A DNA stretch of 64,000 bases from Roseiconus nitratireducens (GTDB taxonomy: Bacteria > Planctomycetota > Planctomycetia > Pirellulales > Pirellulaceae). The first letter of the stretch is position 1; every line of letters starts with the position of its first letter. Shown piece after piece: positions 32,438 to 42,965 of the stretch. The notes below the pieces were generated by a model, which had not been told where the DNA came from, did not search any database, and saw only the letters and a list, made by a program, of their open reading frames with translations. The translations under genes and the position numbers were made by a program. The stretch spans positions 125,001 to 189,000 of the forward strand of contig NZ_VWOX01000005.1 in assembly GCF_008629675.1 (NCBI RefSeq), given 5' to 3'.

Positions 32438-32889
32438 CCGGTGGTTCCTCCGAACCGGTGTTCAGCCATTGAATCCGTTCTTGTCGCCGCCGAAATCGAT
32501 TCCGCGCGGTGTTGATCGTTCAGTCGCCGAGTGGTCGCCCTCGGAAATCCGTGCAACGCGGGGGCGGGGGCCGGCGAAACTGTACGATCAGTGGTTTCGA
32601 CCGATTCAAGCGGCAAAGCTCACTCGGCATTTTCCAGCTGGCGGTTTCGGAGCATCTCGCAACTTCGCTATCACCGCTACGGTCGCCACATTCCTCCCAG
32701 AGCGATCGCCGCACGGTCCGGCGGGGGCGGAAAATTCCGGACAGTCGGCAGAAATTGCCGACGTTGCCTGGCTGGAATTATCGGCGTTTCTGCCCTAACT
32801 TGATCCGTCCCCGATTGCTGAAGCCGTCCGGTTGATCGGCCGATGGATGTTGGACGCATTCTCCCTTCTCCACCCAGGACTGATTTCGC
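32438..32889. other. Divergent intergenic region upstream of the topoisomerase genes
   Basis: 452 nt with no convincing gene or promoter; -35 and -10 elements were searched for both directions without a good match. Confidence 0.4.
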
Positions 32890-35319
32890 GTGGCAAAACG
32901 ACGTTCTCGCACGCCTTCGGATAAGAACGGCAAGTCGCTGTTTGACGCCATTGAAGAAACCCTGTTGACCGGAGTCCCGCTGCGGCAAGCCGCGCAAGAA
33001 CGCTACCTGAATTATTCGCTTTCGGTCATCACCAGCCGCGCGCTGCCGGACGTTCGGGACGGACTCAAACCGGTGCAGCGCCGCATCCTGTACACGATGC
33101 ACCAACAGGGGCTGGCCAGCTCCGCCAAGCACCGCAAGTGCGCCAAAGTCGTCGGCGACGTGATGGGGAACTATCACCCCCACGGCGACAGCTCGATCTA
33201 CGAAGCGTTGGTCCGGATGGCCCAACCGTTTTCGATGCGGATGCCCCTGGTCGACGGCAGCGGCAATTTCGGCAGCGTCGACGGCGACAACGCCGCGGCG
33301 ATGCGGTACACCGAATGCCGGATGACCGCGATCGCCAGCGAGGTGCTGGCCGACCTGGGAACGCGGACCGTCGCGTACAAACCCAACTACGACGGCAGCC
33401 GCGAAGAACCGGTGGTGCTGCCGAGCCGGTTGCCCAATCTGCTGCTCAACGGTGCCACCGGGATCGCCGTGGGAATGGCCACCAACATCCCACCGCATAA
33501 CCTTCGCGAGATTTGCAATGCGCTGTTGAAGCTGTTGCGTGATCCGGAGATCAAGGATTACCAGCTGGTTGCCAACGATGCGATCCAGGGCCCGGACTTT
33601 CCCACCGGCGGGCAAATCATCAACACCAAGGAAGAATTGCGTGAGATCTACCAGACCGGCCAGGGGACCGTCAAACTGCGCGGCACCACGGTCGAAGGCG
33701 AAAAGTCTCGCACCGGCAAGGTGCTGCAAATCAACTCGATTCCGTTCGGAGTCAACAAGGCGCAACTTGTCGAGCGGATCAGCGAATTGGTCTTCGAAGG
33801 CAAGCTGCCGCTGGTCAACGAAGTTCGCGACCTTTCGACCGACGAGATCCGGGTCGATCTGCTGCTGAAAAAGGACGCCGATGAGAACAAGGTCCTGGCG
33901 TACCTGTTCAAGCACACCGACTTTCAAAAGAACTTCAACGTCAACCTGACGTGTCTGGTGCCGACGGAGAACCCGGAACTGGGAACGCCCGAACGGCTTT
34001 CGCTGAAGGAAATGCTGTGGCACTTCCTGCACTTCCGATTGGACGTGGTGACCCGCCGACTGGAAAACGAGCTGGCCTCCCTGGAGAAGCGGATTCACAT
34101 CCTGGAAGGTTTCGCCCTGATCTTTGATGCCTTGGATGAGATCATCAAAATCATCCGTGCTTCCGAAGGCAAAGCGGACGCGGCCGAGAAGATCATGAAA
34201 CGATTCCCGGCCGCCAAGGGCGGATTGGATGCCGAGCAGACCGACGCGATCCTGGAGTTGAAGCTGTACCGCCTGGCACGACTGGAAATCAATGTCGTGC
34301 TCGATGAGCTGAAGGACAAAAAGAAGCGAGCCCGCGAAATCCGAAAACTGCTGAAGGAAGACACCAAGGACACCAACGCCTCGGGCCGTTGGAAAATCGT
34401 GCGGGAAGAGATCGAGGGCTTGATCGAGCGTTACGGCAAAGACGTGGTCGGGCGACGTCGCACCGCGATCGATCCGATGGAAGTAGAGATCGAGTACTCC
34501 GAAGAGGATTTTATCGTCGCCGAAGATTGCCACGTGTTGGTCACGGTCGACGGCTGGGTGAAACGCCAGAAACAGATCGCCGATCCGGCCAAAAGTCGGC
34601 TCCGCCAGGGCGACTCGGTGTTGGCCTGCGTCGGGGGCAACACTCGCGCGACCCTCGGGCTGTTCTCGTCGCTCGGCGTGTGCTACACCGCGCGGATGAT
34701 CGACATTCCGGCATCGACCGGATTTGGCGAACCGATCCAGAAGCTGTTCAAGATGAAAGACGGCGAGAAAATCATTGCCGTCATCTCGTTCGATCCACGG
34801 GTGGTCGGTGAAATCAACGAAGACCCGAAACATCCCGACTACTGCCCGGAGGTCCACGGATTCGCCGCGTCCAACAACGGTTTCGCGCTGCGGTTCGGCT
34901 TGGCCCCCTACGCTGAACCGTCGACACGGTCCGGCCGTCGCTACGCCCGCGTCGCCACTGGCGCGTCGATCGTCGACGTGATTCCGGTCAGCGGGACCGA
35001 GATCATTTTGGCGGTGTCCCGCAATTGCCGCGCGATCGTGTGCGAAGCTGAAGAGATCAATTACCTTTCCGGGCCGGGCAAGGGAGTCACGCTCATCCGT
35101 TTGGGAAAGGACGACGAGTTGCTGGGCTTCAAGGCCAGTACCGGGGATCGCGATCTGCTGACCGTGGAAACCAACCGTGGGGCGAAGAAGACCATTTCCA
35201 CCGCCAAGTACCGCGTGACCAGTCGTGGCGGCAAGGGCGTCGAGATTCAAAAGAACGGCCGGATTGCCAAGATCGTCGCACCGCCGCCTTCCGCCCCGGA
35301 ACCGTTCGAAGACGCCTGA
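32890..35319 (+). CDS. Type IIA DNA topoisomerase subunit A (gyrase/topo IV)
   Basis: An 809-residue A subunit starting at GTG 32890. It shows the winged-helix/tower core with [19 protein letters not shown] and [19 protein letters not shown] (the quinolone-determining region). The catalytic Tyr is at 140 in AAMRYTE. The C-terminal beta-pinwheel region starts near 500. The GyrA box, normally QRRGGKG, reads TSRGGKG, and Glu replaces the Asp87-equivalent, as in ParC. I therefore call gyrase/topoisomerase IV without choosing. The B subunit follows on the same strand after 126 nt. Together they cut and pass duplex DNA using ATP. Confidence 0.93.
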   Translation: MAKRRSRTPSDKNGKSLFDAIEETLLTGVPLRQAAQERYLNYSLSVITSRALPDVRDGLKPVQRRILYTMHQQGLASSAKHRKCAKVVGDVMGNYHPHGDSSIYEALVRMAQPFSMRMPLVDGSGNFGSVDGDNAAAMRYTECRMTAIASEVLADLGTRTVAYKPNYDGSREEPVVLPSRLPNLLLNGATGIAVGMATNIPPHNLREICNALLKLLRDPEIKDYQLVANDAIQGPDFPTGGQIINTKEELREIYQTGQGTVKLRGTTVEGEKSRTGKVLQINSIPFGVNKAQLVERISELVFEGKLPLVNEVRDLSTDEIRVDLLLKKDADENKVLAYLFKHTDFQKNFNVNLTCLVPTENPELGTPERLSLKEMLWHFLHFRLDVVTRRLENELASLEKRIHILEGFALIFDALDEIIKIIRASEGKADAAEKIMKRFPAAKGGLDAEQTDAILELKLYRLARLEINVVLDELKDKKKRAREIRKLLKEDTKDTNASGRWKIVREEIEGLIERYGKDVVGRRRTAIDPMEVEIEYSEEDFIVAEDCHVLVTVDGWVKRQKQIADPAKSRLRQGDSVLACVGGNTRATLGLFSSLGVCYTARMIDIPASTGFGEPIQKLFKMKDGEKIIAVISFDPRVVGEINEDPKHPDYCPEVHGFAASNNGFALRFGLAPYAEPSTRSGRRYARVATGASIVDVIPVSGTEIILAVSRNCRAIVCEAEEINYLSGPGKGVTLIRLGKDDELLGFKASTGDRDLLTVETNRGAKKTISTAKYRVTSRGGKGVEIQKNGRIAKIVAPPPSAPEPFEDA

Positions 35320-35445
35320 TCGCTGACCGCCACGCGATCGGCCTGTCGGTTCTGCCCCCTTGGCGGCCAAGTCCCCCGCGACACGTCTCTTCGCCGCCTT
35401 TGTCTTTCCCGTCTCCTGTTTTCTGCTCACCTGCTGCCGTTGCCA

Positions 35446-37347
35446 ATGACTACCTACAACGCCGACGCGATTGTTGCCCTGGAAGGCTTGGAGCCGGTTC
35501 GGAAGCGCCCCGGCATGTACATCGGCGGCGTCGGATCCACCGGACTGCATCACCTGATCTGGGAAATCGTCGACAACTCGGTCGACGAAGCGATGAACGG
35601 GCACGCCAGTGAGATCACCGTGACCCTGCACCAAGACGGACACACGATCACCGTGGCGGACAACGGCCGCGGCATCCCCGTCGACAAGCACGCCAAGACC
35701 AAGAAGTCCGCTCTGGAAATGGTGCTCACGATTCTCCACGCCGGCGGGAAGTTCGAGGGCCAGAACTACAAGACGGCCGGCGGCCTGCACGGCGTCGGCG
35801 CCTCCGTCGTCAACGCGCTCAGCAAGGAACTGACAGCCGTTGTGCGTCGCGACGGTTCCCAGTTCAAGATGTCCTTCCAGCGCGGCCTGCCGACGTCCAA
35901 GTTGCAAAAGCTGAAGGGCCGCGTCCGCGGGAGCGGCACGTCGATCACCTTCAGTCCCGACCCGACCATCTTCCCCAAAACGGAATTCGATTCGTCGATC
36001 ATCCGCGCCCGCCTGGAGACGGCTAGCTTTCTGCACCGCGGCGTCAAAGTCACTTACATCGACGAAGTTGCCAAGACGAAGGAAACATTCCTGCATGAAC
36101 AGGGTATCGTCGACTACCTGGCCAAAGTCCTGAAGGAACGCAAAGCACGTCCGATCCATGACACACCGTTCACCCATTCGGTCGATGACGATGTGCGGTT
36201 GGAAGTCGCCCTGCAATGGACCGAGTCCACCGACGAGCACCTTCGCAGTTATGTCAACGGCATTCCGACCGGCAGCGGCGGAACGCACGAGAACGGTTTT
36301 CGCAGCGGCTTGAACAAGGCGGTGCGAAACTACATCGACACGCACAACCTGACACCGCGCGGCGTAAAAATCACTCACGAAGACATCCGCGAAGGAATCG
36401 TCGCCATCGTCTCCATCTTCATCAGCGATCCACAGTTCCAAGGGCAAACGAAGGACCGGTTGAACAACCCCGAGGTCCAGGCCACCGTCGAAACGGCCGT
36501 CCGCAGCGAGATCGAACAGTGGATGAACAGCAACCGATCGGTCGCCGACGCCATTGTCGCACGGATCATCGCCGCGGCGCGGGCCCGCGCCGCCTCGCGG
36601 GCGGCATCCGAAGCCGTCTCGCGCAAAGGAGGTTCCAAACGGACGTTGTTGCCGGGCAAGCTCAGTGATTGCGTGTCGGCCGGAAAAATGGAATCGGAAC
36701 TGTTCATCGTCGAAGGCGATTCGGCCGGCGGCAGCGCCAAACAGGGGCGCGACCGAAACTTCCAAGCGATCCTGCCGTTGCGTGGCAAGGTACTGAATAC
36801 CGAAAGTGCGACGCTGAAGAAGATTGTCGACAACAAGGAAATCCAGGACGTGGTCGCATCACTCGGATGTGGGATCGGCCCCAAGATGGACATCGCCGGG
36901 TTGCGTTACGGCCGGATCATCCTGTTGGCCGACGCCGATTCCGACGGGCACCACATCACGACGCTGCTGCTGACCTTCTTCTACCGGCACATGCCCCAGC
37001 TGATCTCCGACGGTCGATTGTTCATCGCCGTCCCGCCCCTGTACCGAATCGACATCGGCAAGGAAACGTACTGGGCAAAAGATGACGCGCACCGGTCGGA
37101 GATTCTGGAAGAACATGCCAATGAACGTTCCAGACCGGAAATCACCCGCTTCAAAGGCCTGGGTGAAATGATGCCCAAGGTTCTTTGGGAAACCACGCTG
37201 AACCCTGCCACGCGTCAGTTGCTGCGGGTGGAAGTGGACGACCAGTTGGAAACTGACCGAGTGATCAGCGACCTGATGGGACGCGATGCGTCGGCGCGTT
37301 TCCGGTTCATCATGGAACGGGCAGCCGACGCGGAAGTCGACGTCTGA
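35446..37347 (+). CDS. Type IIA DNA topoisomerase subunit B (gyrase/topo IV)
   Basis: A 633-residue B subunit. The GHKL ATPase domain is clear: KRPGMYIGGVGSTGLHHLIW, EIVDNSVDEAM, VADNGRGIPVDKH and AGGLHGVGASVVNALS. The TOPRIM region has LFIVEGDSAGGSAKQGRDR and LPLRGKVLNTE, but the acidic motif usually DADVDG reads DADSDG. The end (RFKGLGEMMPKVLWETTL) is family-typical. ATG 35446 is preferred over the in-frame TTG six bases earlier. Order A then B, and the ParC-like QRDR of the partner, suggest a topo IV-like or second gyrase; this is an inference. Confidence 0.93.
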   Translation: MTTYNADAIVALEGLEPVRKRPGMYIGGVGSTGLHHLIWEIVDNSVDEAMNGHASEITVTLHQDGHTITVADNGRGIPVDKHAKTKKSALEMVLTILHAGGKFEGQNYKTAGGLHGVGASVVNALSKELTAVVRRDGSQFKMSFQRGLPTSKLQKLKGRVRGSGTSITFSPDPTIFPKTEFDSSIIRARLETASFLHRGVKVTYIDEVAKTKETFLHEQGIVDYLAKVLKERKARPIHDTPFTHSVDDDVRLEVALQWTESTDEHLRSYVNGIPTGSGGTHENGFRSGLNKAVRNYIDTHNLTPRGVKITHEDIREGIVAIVSIFISDPQFQGQTKDRLNNPEVQATVETAVRSEIEQWMNSNRSVADAIVARIIAAARARAASRAASEAVSRKGGSKRTLLPGKLSDCVSAGKMESELFIVEGDSAGGSAKQGRDRNFQAILPLRGKVLNTESATLKKIVDNKEIQDVVASLGCGIGPKMDIAGLRYGRIILLADADSDGHHITTLLLTFFYRHMPQLISDGRLFIAVPPLYRIDIGKETYWAKDDAHRSEILEEHANERSRPEITRFKGLGEMMPKVLWETTLNPATRQLLRVEVDDQLETDRVISDLMGRDASARFRFIMERAADAEVDV

Positions 37348-37396
37348 AGCCAGCGGACGGGCGTTTCCGCAAACGCCGCAAGCATCGTTGGCCGGT

Positions 37397-39070
37397 TCAG
37401 AATTTCCAACGGTACTCCATCCGCGTTCCATAAACGTCTGGTTGACCATCCCGCCAACCGTGCATCACGTCGAATCGCAGCAGCGTCGCGTGACTGATTG
37501 GGAATTGGTAGCGTGCCCCGACCGCGTACTGATCCCCCTGGGCGATGGCGCGACCGCCGTGCGGTGAAAGGTAACTGAATTCCAACAGCAACTGACGGTC
37601 CAGGTCCGCGCCGATCAAATCCACCCCGACGCTTCCGCCGGCGGTGTCCGCACCGGACGTGTCCAACGTGGGAAATCCGTTCAATCCGTCGGTGTCAAAA
37701 TTGATTCCCGTGTTGCGGAGAATTCCACCGGATATCGCGGCCCTGGCAACCGACTGCGGCCGGCCCCAACCGTAAAACAGGTTCGCGTAGGGGACAAAGG
37801 TCAGCGGCCGGGTCGTGATCCAGCTGTTCTCGACCAGCAACAATCCGCCGTCCGCGGTGCGGTCCTGGCGGTCGCGGTTCTGTCCGGCATTCACGATCAC
37901 ACGAACACTGTTGCTGATTCGATCAAGATAGCGACGCGTGAAGCTGGCCGTCACGTTGTGATAACTCAATGATCGGTCACGCCGATCGTTCAGATAGGCA
38001 TATCCGGATTCGATGTAGCCGCCGTAGGCGTCGATGAACCAGGCCGTTCCGAACGCCTGGGCATCATGCTTGCCGGCAAAGGCGGGACTGTTGAGTTGAT
38101 CGAACACGGCAAAGAAGCTGAGGTCCACATTGGACCAATTCAGCGTTCGGCTGTGTTTGGCGGGCAGCGCGAATGCAATTCCGCTGACCGCGTCTTCCAT
38201 CCAGATCCCGTTCTGGAACAACAGCGGCACCAAGCCCAGCGTGACCGGCAATTCGAACGGGGACGACTGGTTCGCTGCGGCACCTAAAATGACTCCCAGG
38301 TCTCCCTCAATAAACGCGGTGGCAGGAGTCAGGTTCATCTCGTTGCGGTACCGCAAGTCGCCGTCAACAAGTTCGTAGCGCGTGAAGCGATTCTGTTTAT
38401 CCAGCGGTCCGACAAAGGCGTGAAACCGCTCGGTATCGGTGACCTGCAAATCCATATCCAGGTTCAAGCGGTTGGCCCAGTTGTCTGCCCGCCCCAGCGC
38501 ATTCCGCCCTGCTTGGATCCCGCTGCGAAAATCCCCATAGACGTACATCTTTGGACGAACCAGATCGTAGGGTCCGAACCAATCGATTCCTCTGGGCGTG
38601 ATCCCGTCGCCGTACCACACACGTCCCCATTGCACCCAGGGAGACTGCGTGGGCACCGCGGATTTCGCGTCATACACCCAAGATTCCGCACAGCCACCGA
38701 TGTGGCACCGATCTAATAGGGGTGTCACGGAGAAATCTGAGAAGCAGACGTCGGGCACCCCATCACACGGGAATCCGCCCGCATCGCTTCCTGTCGGTGG
38801 GTGTTCTACAACCGGCTCGACGGAACGGAAATCACTCGGATCGGCCGCGACTGGTTGGGCGATAAACTCGGGCGGAAGGGGCAGGCGTGCCGTCGGCAAC
38901 TCGGCAAAGACCGGTTGCTCGAACGGCGTGACCGGACGTTCGGACAAACCACGCCGGTCGGCATCGGCACGAACCACCGGCGGCAAACGACGCGGCCCCT
39001 GCGCGCACACGTCCGCCGTCATCAGCGCCACAACAACGATCGTTCGCCATGATTGCGATCGTCCCATCAC
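37397..39070 (-). CDS. Predicted outer-membrane beta-barrel protein
   Basis: A 557-residue protein with a signal peptide (WRTIVVVALMTADVCAQ) and a Pro-rich region. From about residue 140 there are alternating amphipathic strands rich in aromatic residues, such as WVQWGRVWYGDGITPRGIDW, and the C-terminus is Phe (RMEYRWKF). This fits an outer-membrane barrel. Its ATG overlaps the stop of the upstream pentaheme cytochrome by 4 nt (ATGA), so synthesis is coupled. A cluster of four Cys near residues 102-127 (FPCDGVPDVCFSD, then CHIGGCAES) is notable; CHIGGC is not a heme motif. A porin-cytochrome-like role is possible but unproven. Confidence 0.75.
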   Translation of the reverse strand: MMGRSQSWRTIVVVALMTADVCAQGPRRLPPVVRADADRRGLSERPVTPFEQPVFAELPTARLPLPPEFIAQPVAADPSDFRSVEPVVEHPPTGSDAGGFPCDGVPDVCFSDFSVTPLLDRCHIGGCAESWVYDAKSAVPTQSPWVQWGRVWYGDGITPRGIDWFGPYDLVRPKMYVYGDFRSGIQAGRNALGRADNWANRLNLDMDLQVTDTERFHAFVGPLDKQNRFTRYELVDGDLRYRNEMNLTPATAFIEGDLGVILGAAANQSSPFELPVTLGLVPLLFQNGIWMEDAVSGIAFALPAKHSRTLNWSNVDLSFFAVFDQLNSPAFAGKHDAQAFGTAWFIDAYGGYIESGYAYLNDRRDRSLSYHNVTASFTRRYLDRISNSVRVIVNAGQNRDRQDRTADGGLLLVENSWITTRPLTFVPYANLFYGWGRPQSVARAAISGGILRNTGINFDTDGLNGFPTLDTSGADTAGGSVGVDLIGADLDRQLLLEFSYLSPHGGRAIAQGDQYAVGARYQFPISHATLLRFDVMHGWRDGQPDVYGTRMEYRWKF

Positions 39071-41286
39071 CGCACCCGGATCGAATGGCTTTGCGGATGC
39101 AGGTCCAGCGTGTTGCCCAACATCCGTTGGATCATGTCCGGCGTGCTTTCGATCTGACGCATGAAGTAGATCGGCTCGGTCCTGCTCCGCATTCGCACAC
39201 TCAACCGGTACGTCCCTCGCTTGCGGATCACCGAGGCCGGGACGGTGTAGTGTGCGGTCCGAGAATCACACGGCGGAATCGAATGTGCTTCCATGCGAAT
39301 CAGCGGCGGATGGTTCAACACCGAAACCGGGATCGCACCGGGACGCAAAAACACCAACTGGTCCAGAGAGAAATTAAGCGGCAGGGCTGCCTCGCGATCG
39401 GTGCCACGAACGTTGTTGATCAGGAACTTGGTTTGCAAATTGAAAAGGTCGGCATCGCGCGGGACACAACCCGTGGCGACATCCACCGAATTCATGTCGG
39501 CCAGATCTCCGTGGCGATCCAAGTAGCCACTTTCCCAGACCCGCCGACCATCCGGATCGATCAGAGCCACATTCAACCACAACTGGGGCTGCGCCCCCAA
39601 TGATCCGGTGGGCAGGTTGTGACCTTCACTGACGTTATGAATCCGGTAACTGAATCGGAACGGTTGCCCAACTTGCGGCGCGTGACGCATCAATGGCCCT
39701 TCGATCTTCAGCGCCGCTTCCATGGTCTGGGTCGCTGCGGACCGCTTCTGCTGAAGCTTCGCCAGGTTGGCATCAATAATCTTTCTCGCATCCCGTCGGT
39801 CGTCGGGCGTATCCCAGGGCGCCGGGAAGACCATCGTCGCATCGACCGTCCGCTCAAATGCTTCGGTTCCCCAGCCGGCCCTGTAGTCGAACTTCAACCA
39901 TTCGCGGGGCGTGTAGCGATCGGCTTTGGGATGATGCGGGAACAAACCGGGGTGGGCGATCGAAAAACCCGGTCCCCAAAACTGGTGATTGGATTGTTTG
40001 CGTTTTTCGCCCCACGGTTTGTCGTTCAGCGATGCGACGTGATTGAGTTCGTATCCGAGCGGTTTGCCGGGCACGGCCCCCATGTGACATTGCTGGCAGG
40101 TAATCCCGCGTTCGGCTGCCGGTCCGCTGCGGTACTGCGCGTGGACAACTTCCAACCAGATTCCCGGATGCACCGCGACTTGGTGACAAGACACGCAGAC
40201 GTCGCTGTTGGTCAGCGGAAGAAAGAAGCGACCCTCGCGATGGATCGCCTGGCCGGGCGACGTGTCATCGGAATTCAGCTTCAGCTTCAATGAGTCGGCG
40301 TTCGCGACCGCCCGGGCCACGCCGGCTCCGCCGCTGCCGCCGTACACCGGCGCGTGAAGATCGCCGGGAACGATGCGTCGATCCCCATTGCTACGCCAGT
40401 AGTGCTCGTTGATGCGGTGACAGGCGATGCAGGTCACGCCTTCGCGGACCACCGGCGGTGCATCCAGGATACTGGTGCTGCGTGGAATCTTCAGTTGAGT
40501 CTGAACCGGAGAATGACAGCGAACACAAAAGCTGCCCACGGTCCCCTCGGTGTACTCCGTCATCGCCTGGTCGAACCGCTGAAACATCGGCGATACCGAG
40601 GCGTAGGCGTGCCCGCTGGCCCGCCATTGTTCATATTGAACCGGGTGACAGGCTCGGCAGGATTCGGCTGACGGATAGCAATTCTCCGTCCACAGATTCG
40701 CGTGGGGATCGTCCGCCAGTTCGACTCCGTGATCGGACGCCTCCGACGAGGGTCCCAGATTCATCAGCGGATCCGTCAACGGATCCGACACTTCACCTCC
40801 CAGCAAGTCGTCTTCACCGCCCAGGCTCGAACCGCCTAGCAGGTCGGCTTCCAGAACATCATCCGTCGGCCGACTCGTTTCGCCGACGTGATGCGGGGAT
40901 GCGACATTCTGGTGGCCGATGGCTGGCTGGAAATTTTTGGCGACGGAGACGTGTTGTGGTGTGGTGGCCAAACGCAGCTGGGCTCGCAGTTGTTCGGCCG
41001 TCACGGGCCGCGATTGACGCTGTGCTGCGCGGGCGGCAAACGGTTCCAGCCGCCAGGCTGCGGCCGGCAAGCGCCAACTGCGTTGAGTCGTTTCTTGATT
41101 CAGTTCATCGCCGGTCGGATCCATCCGGTCCCAGGTCTGGCGAGGTGCCGGTGATTGCCAGGATTGTCCGCGGCAAATCTCCGGAGATGACACGGCCGCC
41201 CCGAAGATGATCGCGATCCAGGCGGCTCTCAAGTGCATTCGATTCAGACACAGTTTTGGCGGAGTCGATCCCCGTCGGTTCGTCAT
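39067..41286 (-). CDS. Periplasmic pentaheme c-type cytochrome
   Basis: About 739 residues with an N-terminal signal (LRAAWIAIIFGAAVSSPEICRGQ). Five CxxCH heme sites are seen: CRACH, CVRCH, CIACH, CVSCH and CQQCH, at about residues 210, 254, 286, 364 and 397. They lie in a cytochrome c554/multiheme-type domain, and His residues such as GHAYASVSPMF and HYWRSNGD may be distal ligands. The C-terminal third, without hemes, looks beta-rich. The start is unclear: ATG 41286 is used, ATG 41238 would give a shorter signal peptide, and ATG 41346 a longer one. It is coupled by a 4-nt overlap to the barrel gene downstream. Electron-transfer partners are unknown. Confidence 0.88.
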   Translation of the reverse strand: MTNRRGSTPPKLCLNRMHLRAAWIAIIFGAAVSSPEICRGQSWQSPAPRQTWDRMDPTGDELNQETTQRSWRLPAAAWRLEPFAARAAQRQSRPVTAEQLRAQLRLATTPQHVSVAKNFQPAIGHQNVASPHHVGETSRPTDDVLEADLLGGSSLGGEDDLLGGEVSDPLTDPLMNLGPSSEASDHGVELADDPHANLWTENCYPSAESCRACHPVQYEQWRASGHAYASVSPMFQRFDQAMTEYTEGTVGSFCVRCHSPVQTQLKIPRSTSILDAPPVVREGVTCIACHRINEHYWRSNGDRRIVPGDLHAPVYGGSGGAGVARAVANADSLKLKLNSDDTSPGQAIHREGRFFLPLTNSDVCVSCHQVAVHPGIWLEVVHAQYRSGPAAERGITCQQCHMGAVPGKPLGYELNHVASLNDKPWGEKRKQSNHQFWGPGFSIAHPGLFPHHPKADRYTPREWLKFDYRAGWGTEAFERTVDATMVFPAPWDTPDDRRDARKIIDANLAKLQQKRSAATQTMEAALKIEGPLMRHAPQVGQPFRFSYRIHNVSEGHNLPTGSLGAQPQLWLNVALIDPDGRRVWESGYLDRHGDLADMNSVDVATGCVPRDADLFNLQTKFLINNVRGTDREAALPLNFSLDQLVFLRPGAIPVSVLNHPPLIRMEAHSIPPCDSRTAHYTVPASVIRKRGTYRLSVRMRSRTEPIYFMRQIESTPDMIQRMLGNTLDLHPQSHSIRVR

Positions 41287-41561
41287 GCCGGGTCCGGGGG
41301 GATGGTGCCCGGTGCCTTTTCTGTCGACCCGTCGCGACCCCTGCATTCGCTTTCTCTGCTACGCCCAGTGCCACCGCCGTGACCCCTGCAAGCGTCTCAA
41401 TGCGTGCAACCGTTCCGACCCGCAGATCTTGCCGACCTTTTATCCGCTGTTGCTGGTTTCCTGACATCACACTCAAGAAATGCGCAGAAAGCTAACAACG
41501 GAAGGATTCCAAGCGAAGCCTGCCTGAACTGCATCTGAGTCAATTCAACGCTGAACGAACG

Positions 41562-42104
41562 ATGGCCGAGTACTCTTACAACACTGTCCCGACGCCCAAC
41601 GAACACAAGGACAATCGGTTCCGCTGTCGCGTGCTGGGACCGTCCAGGGCGATCCTCCGCGCCGGCGGGCGACCCCTGAATGTGGACGTCCGTGAAACAT
41701 CGGGAACCGGTTTCACGCTGGGAATGCCGCGCCGCGTCGCCAAGAAGCTGAGAGAAGGCAAGCAGTACGAACTGTCCTTTGATGATCGTCGCATGGAAGT
41801 GATCGCCGAACAGTTCCTGGAACCGGTCGACGGCGAACATCGATTGGAAGTCACCACGCATTTTGAATACGAACCCAAAGAGCGCTGGGCGTTCCGCCTG
41901 CCGTTTACCCGCGGCCGCCGCATCGCGACACACGACAGCTCCACCAACAAGACGATCGCCTACGGAGGTTTCGTGTTGGTGCTGTTCTGCACGATGGCCC
42001 TACCGGGAATCGGCGAAGATCTGGGCACCGCTCCCCGCATCCACAAGGCGATCAAGATCGTCGGCAAGAACCTGGCCGAAGTGGTCCACGAAATCCGCAA
42101 CTGA
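41562..42104 (+). CDS. PilZ-like domain protein with C-terminal membrane helix
   Basis: A 180-residue protein. Residues ~20-110 have the size and strand pattern of a PilZ-type beta barrel (NRFRCRVLGPSRAILRAGGR, then VDVRETSGTGFTLGMPRRVAKKLREG), but the RxxxR/DxSxxG c-di-GMP signature is not clear. A C-terminal helix follows (YGGFVLVLFCTMALPGIG). The homology call is weak and c-di-GMP binding is unproven. The gene stands alone, divergent from the cytochrome operon. Confidence 0.5.
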   Translation: MAEYSYNTVPTPNEHKDNRFRCRVLGPSRAILRAGGRPLNVDVRETSGTGFTLGMPRRVAKKLREGKQYELSFDDRRMEVIAEQFLEPVDGEHRLEVTTHFEYEPKERWAFRLPFTRGRRIATHDSSTNKTIAYGGFVLVLFCTMALPGIGEDLGTAPRIHKAIKIVGKNLAEVVHEIRN

Positions 42105-42417
42105 TTGACCGGCGTCGCTTTGCGGCCATGACGCTCGCAGGAGCGAGGGAACTGGGGAAGTCGCGACCGTCCGAGGCGGGTTGCGACGAAATTCAAAAAC
42201 GTTCTGCCGTCTCATTTCATCGCATCCGACCGGGTGCTGCCAGACGCTCAATCCTGTCCGCAGCGGACTCAGCCGGCACAATTGGCACATCTTCTCTAAA
42301 GCCTCCGTTCGGCACGACCGATACCAAATAACAGCCCGGATCACCGGGACCTTTTGGTCATGCGCCCCAACATCCTTCCGAATTGGCAGGGTGCCGCGGG
42401 CAGAGGGAGTCGAATCG
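42105..42417. other. Intergenic region, nothing recognised
   Basis: 313 nt between two plus-strand genes; no hairpin, promoter or repeat was recognised. GAGGGAG at the end is the ribosome-binding site of the next gene. Confidence 0.4.
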
Positions 42418-42921
42418 GTGAACAAATCTGATAGCAACGCCACCGTCCAAGCATCCGTTCGCCCCAGTCGTTCACCGCGCATTCTTTGCCGATGGACGGT
42501 CACGGCGGCCGCGCTGGTGCTGCTGGCCAGCGGACCCGGATGTCGTTTGTGCTGTGACGGCGAGGATTTGGCCTATCCCGCCTATGGCGGTGCTTGGGAA
42601 CGAACCAACCGTGATTCCGGACGCGTCGGCAGCATCTTCGATCCCGGCGGTGCTCGCGTCGCCGATCTTTCGCCGCGGACCGACGGATCGCAACCGCGGA
42701 TGTTCGAACCCGGAGACCTGGAGGCTTTGGAGGGCGAGTCTTCGAACGAAATGGAATCAACCGAGTCGCCGGAAGCCGCCGATTCAGACAATCAGGAACA
42801 GGATGACGCCGAGTTCCAGGAACGGCTGGAGGAGTTCCGACGACAGCAGCGTGCAGCGGCAGACGACGAGCAAGACATCGACGTGATCCCGGGGCAATCG
42901 TTGCCGCCCGATCTGTCCTGA
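42418..42921 (+). CDS. Exported acidic protein, possible lipoprotein
   Basis: A 167-residue protein starting at GTG 42418 behind GAGGGAG (eight bases). The hydrophobic segment ILCRWTVTAAALVLLASGPG is followed by CRLCCDG, a possible but atypical lipobox with three cysteines. The rest is acidic: LAYPAYGGAWERTNRDSGR, then Glu/Asp/Gln-rich sequence with a likely helix (EFQERLEEFRRQQRAAADDE). No family was recognised. The ribosome-binding site, signal and composition support coding. The 3' end lies 44 nt from the convergent HExxH gene. Confidence 0.6.
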   Translation: MNKSDSNATVQASVRPSRSPRILCRWTVTAAALVLLASGPGCRLCCDGEDLAYPAYGGAWERTNRDSGRVGSIFDPGGARVADLSPRTDGSQPRMFEPGDLEALEGESSNEMESTESPEAADSDNQEQDDAEFQERLEEFRRQQRAAADDEQDIDVIPGQSLPPDLS

Positions 42922-42965
42922 ATCGCCTCTCCGGCAGATCAATTCTTTGGCAACCCGCCGGTTCG

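Noticed and set aside
32677..36765. A 1362-residue open frame on the minus strand across the topoisomerase genes
   Set aside because: It is fully antisense to two certain genes, and its translation is the typical Arg/Val/Asp-rich shadow of high-GC coding DNA with no domain resemblance.
38690..38710. A sixth heme motif in the barrel protein (CHIGGC)
   Set aside because: The spacing is C-H-I-G-G-C, not CxxCH, so no covalent heme is expected.
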